From Quercus robur (lineage: Eukaryota; Streptophyta; Magnoliopsida; Fagales; Fagaceae): 64,000 nt of DNA. The translations under genes were made by a program, and so were the position numbers. The notes under the pieces are model-generated. The model was not told the origin of the DNA, ran no database searches, and saw only the letters and a list, made by a program, of their open reading frames with translations. The stretch spans positions 27,250,782 through 27,314,781 of the forward strand of contig NC_065535.1 in NCBI RefSeq assembly GCF_932294415.1. The letters are read 5' to 3'. This document shows, piece by piece, positions 56,901 through 64,000 of the stretch; position 1 is the first letter of the stretch; every line of letters begins with the position of its first letter.

Positions 56901-57907
56901 CAAAATTTAACTACAAAATCATGGGTAACTTAAGGTTATAAATTATTCTAATAAAGTGACACATGTAAAAAATTATATGTGCACTACACATGGTTAATTA
57001 ACTAAACTTAACCCAATAAACACAAGTTAACCACACCACCTATTAAAATAAAAACCTATAGCATATATATCTCTCTTATTGAGATCTCAATAACCCAACC
57101 CCACCAATTACCCAAACTCTCTTCTCCCTCCACTGGTCACCCCAAAACTCTCCTTTGTCTCCATCATTGGTCACCCTCAGAGGCTCAAACCCTCCTCTAT
57201 CTCCACTGCCTGCCCACCCTCAAACCCTCCTCTGTCAACACTTTAGCCTTAATTTATTTGATCTATTGTGAGTGATAAAGTTTGTGGTTCAAAATGCTAC
57301 CACTTGTTCTGCACTTGTTGTGTACCATATCACTAAAAATTGTTCTGCAAGCTTTGAGCCTAACGATGTCAAACTAGCTAGTTTACATTTGACAAAGATA
57401 GAAATTTATTTTACGAAAACCAAATCAATGGTATAAGAAAAAACACTAAGACCTGGGTAAAACATCTAGGTAATTAAGACCTCAAAGGCTAGAGCAGCCC
57501 ATGAGGCTCAATCTGGTACATGACAAAACAAACTAGAAGGAACAAAAGGACAAAACCAGAGTCTAATTAAGGGTTTCTTTGAGATAAAGGAGGCTTTGAG
57601 GGTGGGCTAGCAGTGGAGACAGATGAAGGTTTAGGGGTGACTGGTGGTGGAGACAAAGGAGAGTTTGGAGGTGATCGGTGGGGCTAAATTATAGACTTAC
57701 AGTCCTACAGAGATGTTAATGCAAGAGAGAAAATTGGTATTCGTATAGGGTTTTTTTTTTTTTTTTTTTTTTTTAGGTGGTGTGGTTAACTAGGGTTTGT
57801 TGGGTTAAGTAATCATTTGCAACGCACATACTATTTTTTACACATGTCAGTTTATTAGAGTAGTTTGTAGCCTTAGGCTATAACTGATTTTGTAACTAAA
57901 TTTTGTC
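56900..57907. mobile_element. foldback element with arms of more than 250 bp
   Basis: The left arm (from GGCAAAATTTAACTACAAAA) and the reverse complement of the right arm (TGACAAAATTTAGTTACAAA) match with few mismatches over about 160 bp: AATAAA(G/C)TGACA, TGTAAAAAAT, GTTAACCACACCACCTA. They continue to match, more loosely, through the CTCCACTG / GGTCACCCC / CAAACCCTCCT region to about 57240 and 57580. The spacer of about 340 bp has no transposase. Possible T-rich target duplication, not resolved. Confidence 0.75.
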
Positions 57908-60266
57908 ATTTTATTTTTAGGTTAAATTACATAATAAACCTCTAAAATTTGGGGTTTTTAAATTTGATACCCTAAAATTTTAAAATTTAAATTTTACACC
58001 TAAAAGTTATATCCTTTTTTTAGATTTTTAGTAGTTTTTGCTTTTGCTTATTTGTAGTTTATGAAGTATACTAGTTGGTCCAATCAAATTGTAACACAAA
58101 TTATTTATTACATTTTATGGAATAATATAATTTTTATAAGAAATACTTAAACTAAATCTTAAAATCAAGTCAAATTAAATTATAATTATAATGTTTACAT
58201 TTCAATATTTTTACGGAAGAACATGATGTACACCTTCTCCCTTAAAGAACATATTTGGTTGTCAAGAAAAATCTCAGTTTCTAATATTCCTAGGAGAAGT
58301 TTAAGGAGTAAGGGATATGCAGAAGGTACCCGATTCGGATGCCAATCCATGGAATCCTAGAGCTATAATAAAAGAGTCTCTATCGAAGTCATAAACCCTA
58401 CCTGATTGAGAGCTAACAGCGGAATGTGAGGATCCTTCCATATACCAAGGTGCCACCACCTCACAAAATTTTGGTACTAAGGGCGTGGTGTCAAGTCAAG
58501 AGTTCAAACTGTTCATAGCCCAACCTAGACAATGCGTTTTTATGCTTTTTTCAACAAATAATCCCTTCTCTTGGTTTCCAAGAAAACGAAGGAAAAGCAC
58601 CAACTAACCCACCAACGAAAACCCATCTGAATCCAAATTAAAATCAAACTTCAACCCTAATCAAACTCCAAATCATAAACCCACTGGAATTGAAACTCCA
58701 TTGTTTTAAAAATTGTATTGGCCTAGCCGTTTCAACTAGTCTAATCGAGAACCAAACCTAGAACCTATTTGGTCAAAACCGGGGAAAAAAAAATCAAAAT
58801 TGGTCAAGAACCAATAAAAACTAGGAACCAATCTTTGTAGACACCTTATTTTGTACCTGTTAATAAATTTTGGTATTCGGCCCCAATGATGAGCTTGGCA
58901 TACGCCAACCTAGGGTAATTAAAGAGTTCTCAATAGTTTGGAGGTAATCATAACTCAAAAGTGCTCAAATCGCTCTAAAAATAATGCTAAAAAATGACAT
59001 TTTCTCATTATTTTGATTGTAAATTTTTATGCACAAATAAGTTTTTGCATAAACATTAAGGAAATAAATAAAACAACTAACACATAATATGTTATGATAC
59101 TGAAACAACATACTAATGCATTAAAACAACAACAAAAAACATAAAAGAAACAAAAATGGAGGAGAAGAGTATGAATCGTGGGAAAGATCCACATCTCCTC
59201 CTCGTAGCACTTACAATGATGCTAATAACTGGTCACATGGCTGAAATTGACTACCGTAGTTGTGTGTGTGGATGAATGATTCAAATGGTTTTGTTATGGT
59301 TGGTTGAATGACCCTAAGTGGTGTGCTAGCTAGCTTGAACCAATTAGAAGTTTTGAACGCGAATGAGTAGGAGATTATCTTCTAACAAAAAATGGCTAAA
59401 GATTAATCCAATACTCACATTTTTTTCCCTTCTAGCCTAAACTCTTAGGTTTTTAATTTTCTGGATGTATTTCGACAGAGTTTCTGTAGCTGTAAAAAGT
59501 CTAACCCTTTTGATGGTGAAAGTGGGGTTTTTTTTTTTATAGGAAAAATTGAGGTCTAGGGTTAGGTTAGACATTTAGGCAGCTAGTTAATCAAATTGGT
59601 TGTCCTAGATTCTCACCAAAATGGAAATGGCGTGATTTGAGGCTTCTGTCCAGAAGGTGTGTACGCCACATATTAGGTACGTACACATCATATACCTAGC
59701 ATACGCTCCTTTTGTAAGTCTCAACTAGATTAGGTCAAAAATAAACTTTTGGGCTTGGTTCTTGGGCCATAGTTAGGCTTGAGCTTAGACTATATTGAGC
59801 CACTTTTCGGTTTACATGTTCATTGCGCTCAACACACGATGCTGATAATTTTAGTAGCGAATGATTGTCTCATCATAGGGATTGGGGAATTCGGGTATAG
59901 GTTAGAACGAAATGGGGTATCTAAAGCCAACTTCGTTTCCTCAAGACATCCTCTCACAAGGATCATCTTAATCCAATCTATTTTTGTTTGGAAAATGATA
60001 GAAAATAACGAAAAGGTTAGTAATATACATTGTCACAAATTGTTTGGATTTCAATTATTAATTAAAGTGCTTTAGGTGGTGGACGCTTGTGCAAATGATC
60101 TAATTCAATCAAATTGACACCCAAGTAAATTGGAGTAAAGTGCATATAAAAATGTCACTATGACCAACTATTCTTTTACTCAATTTCATAATATACTGAT
60201 TTGATGCAAAGTGGTAGGTTGCAAGTTGCACTAATCAACAGCGGACAAAAATGTTAATAATTTAAA

Positions 60267-60319
60267 AAGTCATGTATATCTTTTTCTTTTTTTTTTGAGA
60301 ATCCAAGTCATGTATATCT
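60267..60319 (-). repeat. tail-only retroinsertion 10
   Basis: A 15-bp perfect direct repeat AAGTCATGTATATCT (60267-60281 and 60305-60319) flanks a 23-bp insert: T4-C-T10 then GAGAATCC. On the minus strand this is GGATTCTC followed by A10-G-A4. Confidence 0.65.
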
Positions 60320-60667
60320 AATTTCATAATTTGTTAATAATTTAGATTTATTTATACACAAAAACTAAAAAGCATGATGTCACTTTAAATTTATTTGATA
60401 AGAATGCGTGTTCCCATCGCAACTCAAAAACTCGACCTTATCGCGAGAACTGAGTTGTAGGCCGCTGTAAAAACTAAAAAGCCCGCTGGGAATGGAATAG
60501 ACATGTATGTCAAGGGGAAGCTGTTTTTGTCTTCTTAGTCCTAATGGGGTCCACGTTGCCTTTTTTTTCTTGTCATGCCAAGCAAGCCAAGGCCTTTTTT
60601 TTTGTTTTTCTGTCACTTTCTTCCTAAGTCTTGTTTGATTAAAGAAATCAACATTTTTTTAAATGTA

Positions 60668-60727
60668 GAAAACAGGGGTTACGTAGTTTCAAAAAAAGAA
60701 AAAAAGAAAAGAAAACCGGGGTTACGT
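60668..60727 (+). repeat. tail-only retroinsertion 11
   Basis: GAAAACAGGGGTTACGT (60668-60684) and GAAAACCGGGGTTACGT (60711-60727), one mismatch in 17, flank a 26-bp insert AGTTTC plus an A-rich tail. Confidence 0.6.
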
Positions 60728-62759
60728 GCTAGAGGCATTTTGTCGGAAATTGGAACTAGTATTAGGGGGCTTAATAATAATACTAAAAATAATAAATACT
60801 TGAGTTTATGCTAAAATAAAAAAAGAATAATAATAAGTACATGAGTTGTGCTGTGACTTTCTGGAGTTAGGTATGCATGTTTGTAGACGCTTTTCGGTGA
60901 CAGTGCTGGCCTGGCAGCCAGCGTTGGGCGTGGAAAAAGCTCCAAATACTGTTTGCTGTTATCTTTGTTGTTGCTGCTGTTGTAAATTAAAAAGCAGTGA
61001 CAACCCTACACGTTCACGGCAAATTGGTTGGGCCGGTTGAGCTTTTTAAAGATTAAATATTATGCTGGGCTGGCTTTTGAATTTTGTTAATTAATAATTT
61101 TGGGCTGAGCTTTTTTTTGTAAACTTTTTTTGAAGCGAAAGTATTGGACCGGGCTGCTGAGTTTTTTTAAATTTTCAAACAATTTATTTCATGATATATA
61201 GAAATTACATTACTGTGTTTACACTTTACACAGTAAACACTAGAAGCAATGAAGCAAAAATCTTTCGTTACCTTTCGTTACGATTCTAAGCTAGACTTAT
61301 AAGATAGTGAAATATCCTCTCACATTCAAGGTAGATCCTACTTTAAATTTAATGAGTGAACCTCACCATAAATGTGAAAAAAAAAAGTATTATTCTCCGT
61401 ACTTCAGAAATACCTAAAAATTATTATTATTATTTTTTTCTTGAGAAGAATTACTTGAAAGGGAAAGTACCATAAACAATTAAAAACATAATAAACACAA
61501 TTTATTTATAGATCCAGTTAACGAGTATCCTTAAAGCATTTTTAATAGACCATTTTATGATATTATACAACTTTTAAAGGAAATATAAAAAGTTTAGTTA
61601 CTTTTTTTTTCTTTTCTCATAAAATGTTTCTAAAAATGTTTTCTAAACTAATTGCTTTTAACCTTTTTATTTATTTAATGGTATTGAAAATTTAAAATAA
61701 AAACAAAAATAAATTGCAAATACAAAATACCATCTCAAATATTCCTTCGTAATAAACACTATCTCTCACTGGGTAAACAAAACAAACAATATACACAACA
61801 AACATACCTGCTGCATAAAACTTATACAATCTCACACACACTACCATCAAAACAACAAGAGTTCTATTAAAATATAGACTTCGATTACAATGCACAATTT
61901 CTCATCTTGAAGCCTAGGGTTTGTTCTGTTATTCCTTTTGTTACTCTTTTATTTCCTATTTTCTACTTGTGCTGCATCAATTGGATTTTAGCTCTGAATT
62001 TGTGCGGTGGGGAGTGGCATTCTGAAATTGATGCTTACTTCGTGTTTTTGGTTCAACGAAAGGGGATTTGAAAAGGAAATTCATGATAGTTTGGTTCAAA
62101 TTGTTGCCACCCCCAAAGAAGAAAAATTGTTCCCCATTTATGATGTTTCATGAATTATTTCATAAGAAAAATCTTATTACACACTCGTTATTGCACACTC
62201 TAATTGAAATTGTGTTTTCCAAACACAATTGCAGTTCATGTGATAGTGTGTGTATGATGGGTGTACAATAACAAGTGTGTGATAATTATTACCCTATTGG
62301 CCTATCATAATCTTTTACTAGAGGAAAATGAATGATTACAAAAGATTCACCTAAATAGAGCACATAGAAATTAATCTATGACAGTTTAGCTAAAATTGTT
62401 GTCACCCCTCAAGAAGAAAAACTATTCCCCATTTATGATGAGAGAGAGAGAGAGAGAGAGAGAGTCATAGTGCCAAATTTAAGATATATCAAATGAGAGT
62501 ATGTAAACTTGCTTTAAAATGTCATAACATCCCAGTAACATTGAACCTACCAACATCCCAGCTTAGTAGTACAATTACATATTCGACTTTTTGGATAATT
62601 ATGGAAAATATGTGTTAATAAATTTTATTTTGTCCTATATTTATGTAAAAAAAAAAAAAAAAATCTACCTGTTAAAATGTGAGTTGGATTCTAACAAGTA
62701 ATAACAATCGATTCTTCTCTAAAATTGTTTAAGAAAAAAAAGGACCAAATTGAATAGCA

Positions 62760-63308
62760 CTTCCCTCGTGAAGAGGGAGAAAACTGGAGATGATAGATCA
62801 GATTAGATGGATGGACTGCTAGACAAATAGGCTAGTAGTGGACGGATACTATGTGAACGGACGAAAGGGTGGACGGACATAAAGGTCACATGGCACTCAA
62901 TTGATCATTATGTGGTCTCCAAGAAACCCAAAAGGGAAACGGCTTGCGCCTCACGATTAACCCTAGTCCATAGAGTCCTAATATGAGTGGAATTCTAACA
63001 TAAGAAGGATTCTAGAATATACGCTCATTAATGGAGATCTTCCCTATAAGGAAAAGACTTGTGACGCAAGTCAAGGGAATTCGATTCTATGCCATTATAA
63101 AAACCCAAAGACCCTCAGAAAACAGGTACGCATAATTTACCCTAGCTCTAACACTCTAGAGTTGTAAAAAGTTCTAACTTGACCTTCAGAGAGTATTTGG
63201 CCGACACCACACCGGTGCTCTCTGTTAGGTTTTCTCTTTTTATTGTGCAGGTATTGTTTCGAGCATGCAAGTACTATGTGGCTCACTGGTGATTTTTCGG
63301 CATCATTA
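62760..63308 (+). repeat. 5' LTR of a second gypsy element (left end uncertain)
   Basis: Leads directly into gag. A TATA-like CCATTATAAAAACCC at about 63091-63105 and the LTR-end/PBS junction near 63308 (TTGGTGTCATTTGTGGGA in place of a primer-binding site) fit an LTR. The left boundary is not defined. Confidence 0.5.
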
Positions 63309-63394
63309 GTTGGTGTCATTTGTGGGAAAGACTGCAACTTGTAAGCCATACAAACGCTTCCTGGACAAAGAGTTGCATGGTACTTACTCGCTCG

Positions 63395-64000
63395 ATGGCG
63401 ACCACCAACAACTTTCAGGGAGACGAGCCGCAATCCACTGCCCTAGAGAGGTAGGTCTAAACCCTAACAACAGTAGTGGAATGCCTCACCAAACAAAACC
63501 AAGACCTAGAGGAATAGCTACGGTAGAAAAACGCAGCGATGGGTACCCAAGAGGAAGACCAAGAAAGTACCAGTACTGAACAAAGAAACCAAGAGGGGCC
63601 GGAGAGTAGTAACGCCCCGAGCAGACCGGAACGACAAGACATGAGCCGTCCATCCATCATTAATACGGCTCTACCTCACATTGTCGCGAAGATGCAGATG
63701 ATGAAAGAACGGATGGACCTCATGATGAACGAGCTCAGGGGTAGAGTATTAAGTGACCTCAATGATCTAGTCCATTGGACCGATTCACCATTCACCATGT
63801 CCGTCAACTCCTTCCCCCTACCACAAAAGTTTTGCATGCCGCAGATAGAAAGCTACAACGGAGCCAAGGACCCTCTCAATCACTTGGAATCATTCAAGAC
63901 CCTAATGCACCTTCAAGGAGTAGCAGGCGAGATCATGTGTAGGGCCTTCCCTATCACATTAAGGGGTCTTGCAAGAATTTGGTCCAGTAGGTTGGCTCCC
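63395..64000 (+). pseudogene. gypsy gag, cut by the window edge
   Basis: ATG at 63395 (MATTNNFQGDEPQSTALER), then TAG at codon 20 and two further TAG codons close together (near 63509 and 63518). A long open run follows: IVAKMQMMKERMDLMMNELR, FTMSVNSFPLPQKFCMPQIE, NGAKDPLNHLESFKTLMHLQ, FPITLRGLARIWSSRLAP to the window end. This is the plant gypsy gag. The early amber codons suggest C-to-T decay. The pol region would lie to the right. Confidence 0.8.

Larger units (their letters stand above)
57908..62759. other. long AT-rich intergenic stretch
   Basis: I see no convincing gene. Short open frames (59779-60075 and others) have no recognisable protein. Features are the two tail-only insertions below, a T-rich and A-rich background, and a (GA)n microsatellite at 62442-62464. 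Segments near 58230-58560 and 59600-59900 have higher complexity and may be old retroelement pieces. Confidence 0.5.

Noticed and set aside
59779..60075. 98-codon open frame
   Set aside because: No recognisable protein, poor start context, AT-rich surroundings; could be a transposon scrap but not supportable.
1..64000. CRISPR arrays, operons, bacterial promoters or phage genes
   Set aside because: Nothing of the kind; gene structure, introns and repeats are those of a plant nuclear genome.

Overview
This 64 kb window is nuclear DNA of a flowering plant, almost certainly a eudicot and probably a tree. Three intron-containing plant genes sit in AT-rich sequence packed with plant retroelements: Ty1-copia, Ty3-gypsy of the type with an antisense ORF, an L1-like LINE, a SINE and many short inverted-repeat elements. 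The repeat families remind me of Fagales (oak relatives), but that is memory, not proof. There is nothing bacterial, no CRISPR array and no convincing tRNA or rRNA gene.

Genes. Two tandem NRT1/PTR-family (NPF5-like) transporter genes lie head to tail on the + strand (3092-10813 and 16187-20779). A patellin (CRAL-TRIO/Sec14 plus GOLD) gene lies on the - strand (56389-54050). All three have intact reading frames across GT-AG introns (572, 564 and 635 residues). The first NPF gene has the four-exon layout I remember as usual for the family, including a 218-nt exon 2. Its third intron has grown to 4.8 kb by insertion of retroelement remnants and small DNA elements. The second NPF gene has lost intron 1 exactly and no longer has the ancestral start codon; a downstream ATG is the likely start. 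A possible exon of an unrecognised gene touches the left edge on the - strand.

Layout. 1-3091: possible exon, a gypsy LTR, LTR-like sequence, the NPF-A promoter. 3092-10845: NPF-A. 10846-14200: a 73-bp tandem duplication whose two copies were each hit by a retroelement (a solo LTR and a 5'-truncated LINE). 14200-16186: inverted-repeat elements and the NPF-B promoter. 16187-20779: NPF-B. 20780-30128: intergenic, with a solo LTR, small DNA elements, a LINE scrap and a perfect 210-bp tandem duplication. 30129-41567: a copia-like LTR family, present as a solo LTR and as a 9.1-kb element with gag and a second plant-transposon-protein ORF but no pol. 42748-53100: a decayed gypsy element with an antisense ORF. 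53100-56900: patellin gene and promoter. 56900-57907: a 1-kb foldback element upstream of patellin. 57908-62760: nearly featureless. 62760-64000: LTR and gag of another gypsy element cut by the window edge.

The least expected signal is a set of eleven tiny insertions (12 to about 72 bp). Each is poly(A)/poly(T)-anchored and flanked by direct repeats of 10-18 bp. They look like tail-only products of target-primed reverse transcription.
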